This document shows positions 36,003 to 45,046 of a stretch of 64,000 nucleotides of DNA, in pieces. The stretch covers positions 62,001-126,000 of the forward strand of contig CAXXTS010000004.1 of the NCBI GenBank assembly GCA_963676345.2, given 5' to 3'. A program made the position numbers and the translations under genes. Numbering within the stretch: position 1 is the first letter of the stretch; every line of letters starts with the position of its first letter. The notes under the pieces are model-generated. The model was not told where the DNA came from and made no database searches. It saw only the letters and a list, made by a program, of their open reading frames with translations. The DNA is from G963665925 sp963676345. Its GTDB lineage: Bacteria; Bacillota; Clostridia; Peptostreptococcales; Acidaminobacteraceae.

Positions 36003-37373
36003 TTACCTCCCGAACAGTATAGCAAAAGCTTCCTCAACTGTTTCAATGCCATGCACTTGAATGTCTTTTGGAACCTCAAGACCATCTATATTCCCCTTTG
36101 GCAGTACGCATTTTGTAAAGCCCATTTTACTGGATTCCATCAATCTGTTTTGAGCATGCGACACGCTGCGCACCTCCCCGGTTAAGCCAACTTCACCAAA
36201 AATCATGGTGTTTGGATCTACCGACTTGTTTCTAAAACTCGAAGCAATTGCAGTGATAATTGCAAGGTCTGCTGCAGGTTCGTCTAGTGACATGCCCCCT
36301 ACAACATTTACATACCCATCCTGATCGCTAATCATCATGCCAACACGCTTTTCAAGAACTGCCATCAGCATTATAACTCGATTGTAGTCAACACCATTTG
36401 CCATCCTTCTGGGATTTCCAAAACTCGACTGCGATACCAGTGCCTGAAGTTCTATGAGTACCGGACGACTGCCCTCCATTGCGGCAATAACGACTGAGCC
36501 TGGTGCCTCTTTAGGGCGGTTTGATAGAAACAGGTTAGATGGATTTTGAACCTCGATTAGGCCACGGTTGCTCATTTCAAAAATGCCAATTTCATTGGTT
36601 GATCCAAAACGGTTTTTGACCGCTCTAAGAATTCTATATACGTTGTGCTTTTCACCTTCAAAATACAGCACCGTATCCACCATGTGCTCGAGCACTTTAG
36701 GCCCTGCAATGGACCCACTCTTGGTTACATGCCCCACGATAAAAGTTGCAATACCCATTCCCTTTGCCACCCGCATTAGTACCGCGGTTGCTTCGCGTAC
36801 CTGCGAAACACTGCCTGGCGCTGAAGAAACCTCCGGGTGGTATACCGTCTGAATGGAATCGGTAATCAATAAATCCGGCTTTTCTTTATCAATATGTGCC
36901 AGTATTCTATCCAGGTTGTTTTCCGCAACAATGAGTAAATTATCACTTCCCGCTTTAAGCCTGTCCGCTCGTAGCTTGGTCTGTTTGATCGATTCCTCAC
37001 CAGACACATATAGCACCGTTTTATCTTGACGTGCAATTAAGTCAGCGACCTGAAGGAGCAAGGTAGACTTTCCAATGCCTGGGTCTCCACCTACAAGAAC
37101 CAGCGATCCATTGACTATGCCCCCGCCTAACACACGATCAAGTTCGACAATATTGGTTTTTGTCCGATCTTCGTTCTCAAATTTAATTTCACTGAGTCTT
37201 TGTGGTTTTGACGCCGTACTGATGGTTTTTGTTTCATTCTTTTTTGCTGTTTTGGACACCTCAAGTTCTTCCACAAAGGAGTCCCACTCACCACAACCCG
37301 GACATTTCCCAAGCCACTTCAGTGACATATATCCACACGACTGACACACAAATTTCGTTTTACTCTTTGCCAA
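36003..37373 (-). CDS. radA: DNA repair protein RadA
   Basis: RecA-like helicase for recombination intermediates, about 456 residues. It has a four-cysteine zinc finger (CQSCGYMSLKWLGKCPGCGEW), Walker A GGDPGIGKSTLLLQ, Walker B DLLITDSI, the RadA-specific KNRFGSTNEIG motif, and a C-terminal Lon-like domain (LDEPAADLAIITAIASS). The likely start is TTG at 37373, 6 nt after GAGGTG; in-frame GTG codons upstream overlap that site. It follows clpC by 21 bp. Confidence 0.94.
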   Translation of the reverse strand: MAKSKTKFVCQSCGYMSLKWLGKCPGCGEWDSFVEELEVSKTAKKNETKTISTASKPQRLSEIKFENEDRTKTNIVELDRVLGGGIVNGSLVLVGGDPGIGKSTLLLQVADLIARQDKTVLYVSGEESIKQTKLRADRLKAGSDNLLIVAENNLDRILAHIDKEKPDLLITDSIQTVYHPEVSSAPGSVSQVREATAVLMRVAKGMGIATFIVGHVTKSGSIAGPKVLEHMVDTVLYFEGEKHNVYRILRAVKNRFGSTNEIGIFEMSNRGLIEVQNPSNLFLSNRPKEAPGSVVIAAMEGSRPVLIELQALVSQSSFGNPRRMANGVDYNRVIMLMAVLEKRVGMMISDQDGYVNVVGGMSLDEPAADLAIITAIASSFRNKSVDPNTMIFGEVGLTGEVRSVSHAQNRLMESSKMGFTKCVLPKGNIDGLEVPKDIQVHGIETVEEAFAILFGR

Positions 37374-37394
37374 AACGCACACCTCTATTTTCAC

Positions 37395-39917
37395 TTAGAC
37401 GCGGCTGAGTGCCGCTTCAATTATCTCTACTTTTACTTTATCCATTTCATAGCCTAGGCATATTCGGTCCCCTCTCTGGACACGCCCATGCAGTATTTCC
37501 TCTGATACGGTATCTTCAATATACTTTGTGACCATGCGTTTTAGAGGTCTTGCCCCGTATATTTCGCTATATCCCTGCTTACAGATTTGCAGTTTCAGCA
37601 GCTGGTCAATCTCCATTTCAATACCTAGCTGATTTAAGCGACTTCGAAAATCAACCAGCAGTATTTCAAGAATTTGGAGAAGGTCATCTTCCCTAAGCCT
37701 ATGGAAGACAATAATATCATCTATACGGTTGATGAACTCCGGTCTAAATCTGACCTTCATCTCTTCTAACAAGGTCTCCTTCATGGTTTCATAAGCCATA
37801 TAGTCAATACTTCCATCGCCGGTCATAAAACCAACAGAAGCCTGTTTTTTTATCTTATCCACCCCAACATTGGATGTCATTATGATTACGGTATTCTTAA
37901 AATTGACCCGTCTGCCCTTTGCGTCTGTAAGTACACCGTCATCCAGAATTTGAAGCAGAATTCCAAATACATCTGGATGTGCCTTTTCAATTTCATCAAA
38001 TAGAATGACTGAATAGGGTCGGCGGCGTACTTTCTCCGTTAACTGCCCACCTTCTTCGTGTCCAACATAACCTGGCGGTGAACCCATCAGCTTAGAAACA
38101 TGGTGCTTTTCCATATATTCTGACATATCAACACGTATGAGCGAATCCGCCTCACTAAAGAGGGCTTGAGCCAGGGCTTTTGAGAGTTCTGTCTTACCCA
38201 CCCCGGTTGGTCCAAGAAATACAAATGATCCAATGGGGCGCTGAGGGTTCGAAAGACCAACACGCGCGCGGCGAATTGCCTTTGATATAATTTCAACGGC
38301 TTCTATTTGACCGACCACCCGTTTATGCAAAAATGTCTCTAGCTGAAGCAGACGCTCTTTTTCCGTTTTTGCAATTCTTGCAACTGGAATACCGGTCCAT
38401 TCAGAAACCACATTTTCTACATGTAATCTGTCTACAATCAAGTTGACTTCAAGGGTTTCTCTATAAAGTGCTCTTTCGATTTCGATGCGTTCTATAATTT
38501 CACGTTCTTCATCTCGAAGTTTTGCAGCCTCTTCGAATGCCAGATCATGTATGGCACCTACTTTTTCATCTTGTACCTGTTCAAGGCGCTGGTTAAGAGC
38601 TTCGATATGGGCAGGGTCTTCCGCCGCATCAATACGCACCATGGAACAGGCTTCGTCTATAATATCCACCGCTTTGTCTGGCAGAAAACGATCTGCTATA
38701 TAACGGTCTGATAGCTCTACGGCAGCACGTATAGCGTCTTCTTTAATATACACATTATGATGGCTCTCATATGACTCCTTAAGTCCCTTGAGTATTTCTA
38801 CAGCAATTTCAGTAGTGGGTTCATTGACTCGAATTGGCTGGAAGCGCCGTTCAAGGGCCGGATCCTTTTCAATATATTTTTGATATTCGCCCGATGTCGT
38901 CGCACCAATCACCTGAATTTCTCCCCGTGCCAGGCTCGGTTTTAAAATACTCGAAGCGTCGATAGCGCCTTCTGCACCCCCTGCACCAATAATGGTATGC
39001 AGTTCATCAATAAAAAGTAGAACATCCTGGTCTTCCTGAATCTCTTTTAAAATGCCTGTCAAGCGCTGTTCAAACTCACCGCGGTACTTTGTTCCCGCTA
39101 GTAGCATGCCCATGTTAAGAGAGATAATTTTTTTTCCCAGCAATCGTTCAGGAACTATACCTTCTGCAATCATGTGAGCAAGGCCTTCTACAACGGCTGT
39201 TTTACCAACGCCAGGATCTCCTACAAGACAAGGACTGTTCTTTGTTTTTCTACAAAGCACTTGAATCATACGTTTTATTTCAGGGGTACGCCCAACCACT
39301 GGATCTAAGCGCTTGTCAAAAGCCAGCGAGGTCAAGTTCACACCAAAACGCTCCAGGAGCTTTTCATCTTCCTTATGGGGTTCTGTACTTTGTTTCTTGG
39401 TCTTCCACACTGCACTGCTTCGTGCTTCGCTCCTGTTATCTTCTTCGGTCTTTTTCCCGGGTAGTTTTTCCAGTTCGCCTGCTTCAAAGGCAACCCGTTT
39501 CAATGTGTTCTTAAGTATTATTAAATCTATCATCAGATTATTGATCGCCTGATAGGCTACAGAATCTTCATTTTCAAGTATTGCTAACATGATATGTTCT
39601 GGCTCTATTGTGCCACAGCCGAGCATTTGTGCAATTAAACCACTTTGCTCAAGACAGGTTCTGGCCCTAGGCGTATAGCCATCTACATTGGCCTGAAAAA
39701 CACTCTGTCCTGTGAGCTTAATCACTTGAAGGCGAATATCTTCCACACGAATGCCCTGTTCTAAAAGGAGTGCGGATACTTTATTCTCTGTAGAGCGTAC
39801 AAGTCCTAATAATATATGTTCAAGCCCAACAAAATTATGACCTAAGTGTCGCGCTTCGTCAAAAGCTGTGTTCACAGCCTTTCTAGAAGCTCTTGATAAT
39901 TTTTTGAATACTGGCAT
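37395..39917 (-). CDS. clpC: ATP-dependent unfoldase ClpC
   Basis: Hsp100 unfoldase that feeds ClpP; 840 residues. It has an N-terminal double-repeat domain (LEHILLGLV at 32-40, EPEHIMLAIL at 105-114), AAA-1 with Walker A GDPGVGKT at 233-240, a coiled-coil/UVR-like segment (HDLAFEEAAKLRDEER), and AAA-2 with GPTGVGKTELSKALAQ. Glutamates equivalent to the phospho-arginine docking residues of Bacillus ClpC (E32 and E106) appear kept here as E33 and E107. A substrate-loop GYVGHEEGG is present. It sits between mcsB and radA. Confidence 0.95.
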   Translation of the reverse strand: MPVFKKLSRASRKAVNTAFDEARHLGHNFVGLEHILLGLVRSTENKVSALLLEQGIRVEDIRLQVIKLTGQSVFQANVDGYTPRARTCLEQSGLIAQMLGCGTIEPEHIMLAILENEDSVAYQAINNLMIDLIILKNTLKRVAFEAGELEKLPGKKTEEDNRSEARSSAVWKTKKQSTEPHKEDEKLLERFGVNLTSLAFDKRLDPVVGRTPEIKRMIQVLCRKTKNSPCLVGDPGVGKTAVVEGLAHMIAEGIVPERLLGKKIISLNMGMLLAGTKYRGEFEQRLTGILKEIQEDQDVLLFIDELHTIIGAGGAEGAIDASSILKPSLARGEIQVIGATTSGEYQKYIEKDPALERRFQPIRVNEPTTEIAVEILKGLKESYESHHNVYIKEDAIRAAVELSDRYIADRFLPDKAVDIIDEACSMVRIDAAEDPAHIEALNQRLEQVQDEKVGAIHDLAFEEAAKLRDEEREIIERIEIERALYRETLEVNLIVDRLHVENVVSEWTGIPVARIAKTEKERLLQLETFLHKRVVGQIEAVEIISKAIRRARVGLSNPQRPIGSFVFLGPTGVGKTELSKALAQALFSEADSLIRVDMSEYMEKHHVSKLMGSPPGYVGHEEGGQLTEKVRRRPYSVILFDEIEKAHPDVFGILLQILDDGVLTDAKGRRVNFKNTVIIMTSNVGVDKIKKQASVGFMTGDGSIDYMAYETMKETLLEEMKVRFRPEFINRIDDIIVFHRLREDDLLQILEILLVDFRSRLNQLGIEMEIDQLLKLQICKQGYSEIYGARPLKRMVTKYIEDTVSEEILHGRVQRGDRICLGYEMDKVKVEIIEAALSRV

Positions 39918-39928
39918 CCTACTCCTCC

Positions 39929-40924
39929 TTACTTAAAAAAAGCTCTGCAAAGACGCCCCCGCTGCTCATTCAGGGCCTGAGCGCTCATTATTTTATGGCT
40001 TCCAAGCTGTATTTCCGCAGCGTTAACTTTAAAAAGCAGTGCGTCTATTTGCCTTATGTCATAACTTGAAATAAGACCTGCACGCACGCCCATTCGAACA
40101 CTTGAAAGATGCTGTAAAGCTTCCTCATAATAAAGAATTCGTGCGTTTCTAAGCGTACCCAGAGCACGGAAAATTTGATCTTCTACCTCAATACGATGTT
40201 CTAGCAGACGTTTTTCAAGTGCTTCACTTTCACGTCGTGCAATTTGTCGCGTCACTTCACTGAGCGTATCCATAATTTCAATTTCTGAGCGTCCTAGGGT
40301 AATATGGTTGTTTATTTTATAAATATCAGCACCGTTGAGTGCATTCATTTTCGAAATACCTAAACCGAGCTTGGCTACTGCCTGACGCAGGGTCTCCACT
40401 TCTTCATACTGCGCGAGTGCGGGAAGGTGTATGGTCACGCTTCCGTGAATGCCTGTTCCTACATTGGTTACTTGACTGGTCAAATAACCAAGCTCCATGT
40501 CAAATGCATATTCTGTAAGGCTGTCTACCATATCATCAAATGCACCAATTTGAACCAGCAACTCGTCCAATTTGAGCCCCTGAGCACTCATTTGAATATT
40601 CAAGTGGTCTTCTGCCCCAATAAGTATCCGCATATTCTGACTGAGATCTTCAACAATTTGGTAGCCTCTTGCTTCGTATTTTTTGTGATCAAATCCATAC
40701 TGCCAGTTCAGTATCTGTTGTTCCGCATAGCCTATGGACTGACTGCCGCGCCATAAAAAATGATAGGCATTTTTGATTTTCTGAGAATCAAAAACCGCTT
40801 CAAGTTCCATGTGCATCTGTTTACGACTCGTTTCATTCATCGATACTGGAAATGGATAGGCTTTTAAATTGCGCAATAATTGTATTCTAGACTCTAGAAT
40901 GCAGCTTTCAATTTCTTGGTGCAT
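39929..40924 (-). CDS. mcsB: McsB-like protein, probably an inactive arginine kinase
   Basis: A homolog of the protein-arginine kinase McsB, 331 residues, with the expected place and fold signatures (ESRIQLLRNLKAYPFP, EDHLNIQ, TNVGTGIHGSVTIHLPAL, INNHITLGRSEIEIM). Compared with the Bacillus protein as I remember it, SRIRLARN has become SRIQLLRN, NEEDHIRIQ has become GAEDHLNIQ, SCPTNVGTGLR has become SQVTNVGTGIH, and the VRGTYGEGS loop is replaced. These losses remove several ATP-binding arginines, the catalytic-loop glutamate and the active-site cysteine. The C-terminal DxxRA phospho-arginine pocket is also not recognisable. The ATG at 40924 follows TGGAGG. Confidence 0.88.
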   Translation of the reverse strand: MHQEIESCILESRIQLLRNLKAYPFPVSMNETSRKQMHMELEAVFDSQKIKNAYHFLWRGSQSIGYAEQQILNWQYGFDHKKYEARGYQIVEDLSQNMRILIGAEDHLNIQMSAQGLKLDELLVQIGAFDDMVDSLTEYAFDMELGYLTSQVTNVGTGIHGSVTIHLPALAQYEEVETLRQAVAKLGLGISKMNALNGADIYKINNHITLGRSEIEIMDTLSEVTRQIARRESEALEKRLLEHRIEVEDQIFRALGTLRNARILYYEEALQHLSSVRMGVRAGLISSYDIRQIDALLFKVNAAEIQLGSHKIMSAQALNEQRGRLCRAFFK

Positions 40925-40935
40925 AGTGTCCTCCA

Positions 40936-41433
40936 TTAATCATCCAGAGTGTTTTCCAGTACACTGATTCGATCTCTAAGCATTGCGGCTTCTTCAAATG
41001 CTTCTCTGCGAACTGCCTGGTCAAGCTGTGCCTTAAGCTTAATGATTTCTCGCTGTATTTGAATGACGCCAGTATAACGTATAGGCATCTTACCTGTATG
41101 GCGCTCACTGCCATGAATTCTGCGAATGAGTGGATTAAGCTTTTCTGAAAAGGCTTTGTAACACGCTTCACAACCAAGGTGTCCTTGCTCTCTATAAGCA
41201 CCATATGTCATACCGCATTTTGAACAGGCTGTTGTTTTTATATAATTAACCTGCAGACCTGAGCTGTGTATTGTGTCTAGAAGCCCCGACATAAATCCAC
41301 TTGTCATAAAGGGCGATGAAGGCTTGAGCTCCTGGGCACAGCTTTCACACAAATGTACGATTTGCTTTTCGCCATCTAGGACTTGACTGAGTTCAATGCT
41401 CGCTGTATTGATTTTACAGTGTTGACACTTCAT
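40936..41433 (-). CDS. mcsA: McsA, zinc-binding activator of McsB
   Basis: A 165-residue protein with four CxxC pairs in two zinc modules (MKCQHC, CESC, CSKCG, CEACY) and a C-terminal UVR motif (LDQAVRREAFEEAAMLRDRI). In Bacillus it activates McsB and protects CtsR. All cysteines are intact. The start follows GGGGGGAAAGT. mcsB follows with 11 nt between. No ctsR gene precedes it, unlike the usual ctsR-mcsA-mcsB-clpC operon. Confidence 0.94.
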   Translation of the reverse strand: MKCQHCKINTASIELSQVLDGEKQIVHLCESCAQELKPSSPFMTSGFMSGLLDTIHSSGLQVNYIKTTACSKCGMTYGAYREQGHLGCEACYKAFSEKLNPLIRRIHGSERHTGKMPIRYTGVIQIQREIIKLKAQLDQAVRREAFEEAAMLRDRISVLENTLDD

Positions 41434-41495
41434 ACTTTCCCCCCGCTCTGTACATGTTCCTCACGAAAAAGGGGAACAAGAGTTTGTCTATATCT

Positions 41496-41524
41496 ATTAT
41501 ACCTTTTTTTGGTGAAAAGTCTCA
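41496..41524 (-). promoter_or_regulatory. Weak candidate promoter of mcsA-mcsB-clpC-radA-disA
   Basis: A consensus TATAAT (41496-41501) lies about 60 bp upstream of mcsA, but the -35 position (TGAGAC, 17-nt spacer) is poor, which may mean activator dependence. I saw no CtsR heptad repeat (GGTCAAA type) nearby. Confidence 0.4.
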
Positions 41525-41573
41525 TAATCTCATTATAGACAAGGCACAAACTTCCTAAGTGTAGCTTATAAAA

Positions 41574-41627
41574 AAAGTCCAGTAGATGCAGGTATTGTAA
41601 TACACTGCAACTACTGGACTTTAAAAT
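41574..41627 (-). terminator. Intrinsic terminator after the EF-G-like gene
   Basis: AAAGTCCAGTAG and CTACTGGACTTT, with inner pairing TGCAG/CTGCA, followed by TTTTTAT on the minus strand. Confidence 0.88.
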
Positions 41628-41698
41628 AGCATTCCGTTGATTAAAAGTGCTTCTGATTCCTTTAATGCCTGTTTTATGTTAAATCATTTATGCCCACA

Positions 41699-43768
41699 TT
41701 ACTCATCCTTGGAGCTTTCAATGACTTTAACTGCAATTTGCATTGGCACTTCATCGTAGCGCTCAAACTGCATGTTGAAGAATCCTCTCGCCTGAGTCAT
41801 AGAACGCAGTTCAGTTGCATATTTAAACATTTCACACTGCGGCGCTTCAGCGATAACCTTCTGGAAACCTTTTTCATGCGGCTCCATACCAAGGATTCTC
41901 CCGCGTCGCTTGTTCATATCGCCCATGATATCGCCCATGTACTCATCCGGGATGTAAATTTCTACGTTCATAATCGGCTCAAGAAGTACTGGCTGTGCCT
42001 GTTCCATACCTTTTCTAAATGCAATATGTGCTGCAGTTTTAAAGGCCATTTCGCTGGAGTCAACGGCATGGTAGGAACCGTCAAGCAGTGTCGCTTTGAC
42101 ATTAACCACTGGGAATCCTGCTAGAATACCTTTTTCGAGGGAATCCTTCAAGCCTTTTTCAACTGCTGGTATATATTGTCTAGGTACTGAACCGCCAAAT
42201 ATCTTTTCTTCAAATACGAACTCTTCAGTTGAAGGTTCAAATTTGATATGCACATCGCCATACTGACCTGAACCACCAGACTGTTTCTTATGTTTACCTT
42301 GTACGGTTGCAGTGCCTTTTATGGTTTCTCTATACGCTACTTTTGGATCGGCAAGGTCTACGCTAACGCCAAAGTTATTTTTAAGCTTATTAACGATAAC
42401 CTGAACCTGCATGTTACCCTGACCACCAATCAGCATCTGGTGGGTCTCCTTTGTCCGTTCAACAATGAATGACGGATCTTCCTCTGCTAACCTATGAAGT
42501 GATGTTCCTATTTTATCTTCATCGCCCTTTGACTTTGGCTCAATTGCCATAAACAGACACGGTTTTGGCAGGTTAATGCCTGGATATACAATTGGATGGC
42601 CTTTTTCGCAAAGTGTATCCCCTGTTTCGGTTACAGAAAGCTTGGCAATGGCGGCTATATCTCCAGCTGTGATTTTTTTGCATTCAAGCTGCTCTTTACC
42701 GCAAAGCTGGAAAATGCTATTCATTTTTTCAGGTTCACCCTTATTGGCATTCACAATATCTGTGTCCTTTGTCAAAGAGCCTGAGTAGACTTTAAAGAGT
42801 GAAATCTTACCGATAAATGGATCGGCGATGGTTTTGAAGACAAATGCTGAGAATGGATCATTTTCATCGACCATTCTTATTTCTGATTGTTCAGTCTCAG
42901 GGTTTGTGCCTTCGTAGCCTTCTTTGTGCATATCAAGTGGTGTTGGCATATAGTCATAAACCATGTTCAGAAGTGTATGTATACCAATTTGCTTTTCAGC
43001 TGAACCTAGAAGTACAGGGACGATTTCCCCAGCAATAACGCCCTTTCTAAGCCCTTCATGTATTTCGTCTACTGTGAATTCTTCCCCTTCAAAGTATTTT
43101 TCCATCATTTCATCATCCGTCTCAGCAACTGCTTCAATCAAAATATCGCGAACGGGATTAATACGACTTTCATACTCATCTGGTACGGGTACATCGACAC
43201 ACGATTTACCATCGAACTCTCTGCCGATCATATCAACGACATTGATGAAACCCTTAAAGTCTTCTCCTTCACCCATTGGAATGCAGAATGGAGCAATTTT
43301 TTTGCCAAATGTATCTTTTAACTCGCGAATAATTTTCACGTAATTTACATTTTCTTTATCCATCTTATTTACAAAGATGACTTTGGGCATGTTGCGTTTT
43401 TCTGTAAACGTCCATGCCTTCTCTGTACCAACCTCGATGCCCGAAGTTGCATCGACCATAATTACTGCGCCACCGGATACACGCAGTGAACTGAATACAT
43501 CCCCAACAAAATCAAAATAACCTGGAGTATCTAGGATATTATATTTAGAATTATTCCACTCAACTGGAATAACAGATGCGCCTATTGAAAATCCACGTTC
43601 AATCTCAGCCTTGTCAAAATCCGAAACAGTATTGCCATCATCGACTTTACCCATCTTTTTCGTTTTGCCTAGTGTATAGAGAACAGCTTCTGTCAGAGTC
43701 GTCTTTCCACTTCCGCCGTGTCCTAACAACGCAACGTTTCGAATTTTGTCAACTTTATAATCCCTCAT
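41699..43768 (-). CDS. EF-G-like translation GTPase (FusA2 type)
   Basis: A 689-residue homolog of EF-G, separate from fusA at the left edge. GTPase motifs: GHGGSGKTTLTEAVL (in place of AHIDAGKTT), DTPGYFDF (in place of DTPGH) and NKMDKENV. Domains II-V follow, with a C-terminal EPIMNVEIYIPDEYMGDIMGDMNKRRGRILGM segment. The changed P-loop and the Y in place of the catalytic-loop histidine of DTPGH mark a paralogous group whose role is unclear; a canonical fusA is present. The ATG at 43768 follows GGAGGAAAG. It is monocistronic. Confidence 0.9.
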   Translation of the reverse strand: MRDYKVDKIRNVALLGHGGSGKTTLTEAVLYTLGKTKKMGKVDDGNTVSDFDKAEIERGFSIGASVIPVEWNNSKYNILDTPGYFDFVGDVFSSLRVSGGAVIMVDATSGIEVGTEKAWTFTEKRNMPKVIFVNKMDKENVNYVKIIRELKDTFGKKIAPFCIPMGEGEDFKGFINVVDMIGREFDGKSCVDVPVPDEYESRINPVRDILIEAVAETDDEMMEKYFEGEEFTVDEIHEGLRKGVIAGEIVPVLLGSAEKQIGIHTLLNMVYDYMPTPLDMHKEGYEGTNPETEQSEIRMVDENDPFSAFVFKTIADPFIGKISLFKVYSGSLTKDTDIVNANKGEPEKMNSIFQLCGKEQLECKKITAGDIAAIAKLSVTETGDTLCEKGHPIVYPGINLPKPCLFMAIEPKSKGDEDKIGTSLHRLAEEDPSFIVERTKETHQMLIGGQGNMQVQVIVNKLKNNFGVSVDLADPKVAYRETIKGTATVQGKHKKQSGGSGQYGDVHIKFEPSTEEFVFEEKIFGGSVPRQYIPAVEKGLKDSLEKGILAGFPVVNVKATLLDGSYHAVDSSEMAFKTAAHIAFRKGMEQAQPVLLEPIMNVEIYIPDEYMGDIMGDMNKRRGRILGMEPHEKGFQKVIAEAPQCEMFKYATELRSMTQARGFFNMQFERYDEVPMQIAVKVIESSKDE

Positions 43769-43869
43769 GTCGCTTTCCTCCTTAGATATGTGTTCCATTG
43801 ATTGGTGTAAGGTATTTAATTCTACATCCTTTCCGGAAAACCCTTTCCTTTTTTTATAATTTTCTAAAT

Positions 43870-43897
43870 ATTCTATACTATCAAACTTTTATTGCAA
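43870..43897 (-). promoter_or_regulatory. Candidate promoter of the EF-G-like gene
   Basis: TTGCAA (43892-43897), 16-nt spacer, TAGAAT (43870-43875). The remainder of 43898-44095 contains only imperfect repeats of ACTGGCTC-like words and no gene. Confidence 0.5.
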
Positions 43898-44095
43898 ACG
43901 TCCGACAAAATACCTTATACCCAATTTTTCACATTGCCATACATGATTTCCAGAATAATACTAACACGGTCTCGTTCCGTGGTGCCTCTAAGAGAATTAT
44001 TCTGTAGTGAGCCATTCTAGACCTATTATTCATTTCCTAGACTGGCTCTAAAGCGCATTTTTTAAAACTGGCTCCCACGAGTGGCTTAAAAGCAA

Positions 44096-44127
44096 GAAGA
44101 CTGCATTGCTCACGCAATGCAGTCTTC
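44096..44127 (-). terminator. Intrinsic terminator after the Nif3-family gene
   Basis: Perfect 14-bp stem GAAGACTGCATTGC / GCAATGCAGTCTTC with a four-base loop, followed by TTGCTTTT on the minus strand. Confidence 0.88.
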
Positions 44128-44152
44128 AAAGTATTCATACTCAATTTTAAAA

Positions 44153-44971
44153 TTAAACCAGACCAGACATTTTAATGACTTCAAGACCGGATTTCTCCCA
44201 AGCCTCCACGATCTTGTTCAGACCGATTGAATCGCTAGCCATATGTCCTGCCACAATGACATTTCCAATATTCTGCTCTTCAACTGCCTTTTTCACATCT
44301 TCTGGCACATGCATGGCAACAATGGTCCCCACTCCTGCATCAAAATAAGACTTGTACACATCGGCGCCACCGTTGGTCCCACCAGCAAACAGTACAGCTA
44401 TCTTGCCTGCAAAATCACTTGGTCCACCTACACGAATCACTGGTTTAGCCAGTGTATCCTTATAGACATCAAATGCATTGAGTGCTTCCATGACATCCTG
44501 GAGTGTTGCCTTTGCGTTCTCTTTAACTGCATCATCCAGATAGGCCTGCATGATGCGTTCACCGATGATATCAGCCGGCAAATGAATATTCATATACGGC
44601 ATGTCCAGCAATCGCGCTGCAGATGACGGTCTATCAAAATTACGGACATGTGAGTTCAGATCTACTGTACGCGTTTTTTTTCTTAGTGCTTTTTGAGCAC
44701 GGTTTATAGGAACACCAAATTCGATCATTTTATCAATTTGAATATCCATAACTTTAGCAAAATCAACAATTTGTGTTCCTGCCATCGGATGGTGACTCAC
44801 AACACAGTCTACACCGAGTTTATCACCCAGCATCAGCTCCGCTGTATCCATATCTACACCGATCAACACTTTTTTAATATTCTTTCCCTCAACATGAATC
44901 CCAGAGTCCACTGGCGTTTCATCCAAACCTGCGAGTTCAAGGGCTATTTCCAGCATTTGTTTTGTATTCAT
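44153..44971 (-). CDS. Nif3/NGG1p-interacting-factor family protein
   Basis: A 272-residue protein of the Nif3-like family. Its putative dinuclear metal site is suggested by VSHHPMAG near the N-terminus and GHMASDSIGLNKIVE near the C-terminus. The family fold includes LIGVDMDTAELMLG and AVLFAGGTNGGADVYK. Members are widespread and their biochemical role is uncertain; the clostridial branch lacks the inserted PII-like domain, as here. The ATG at 44971 follows GGGAGGCG. It is monocistronic with a strong terminator. Confidence 0.85.
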   Translation of the reverse strand: MNTKQMLEIALELAGLDETPVDSGIHVEGKNIKKVLIGVDMDTAELMLGDKLGVDCVVSHHPMAGTQIVDFAKVMDIQIDKMIEFGVPINRAQKALRKKTRTVDLNSHVRNFDRPSSAARLLDMPYMNIHLPADIIGERIMQAYLDDAVKENAKATLQDVMEALNAFDVYKDTLAKPVIRVGGPSDFAGKIAVLFAGGTNGGADVYKSYFDAGVGTIVAMHVPEDVKKAVEEQNIGNVIVAGHMASDSIGLNKIVEAWEKSGLEVIKMSGLV

Positions 44972-45046
44972 TACTTCGCCTCCCAAAGAATTTCTAAGCC
45001 TATTGTATCATTTTTTAATTTTGGATGTATGAATAAGTCTTAATAA

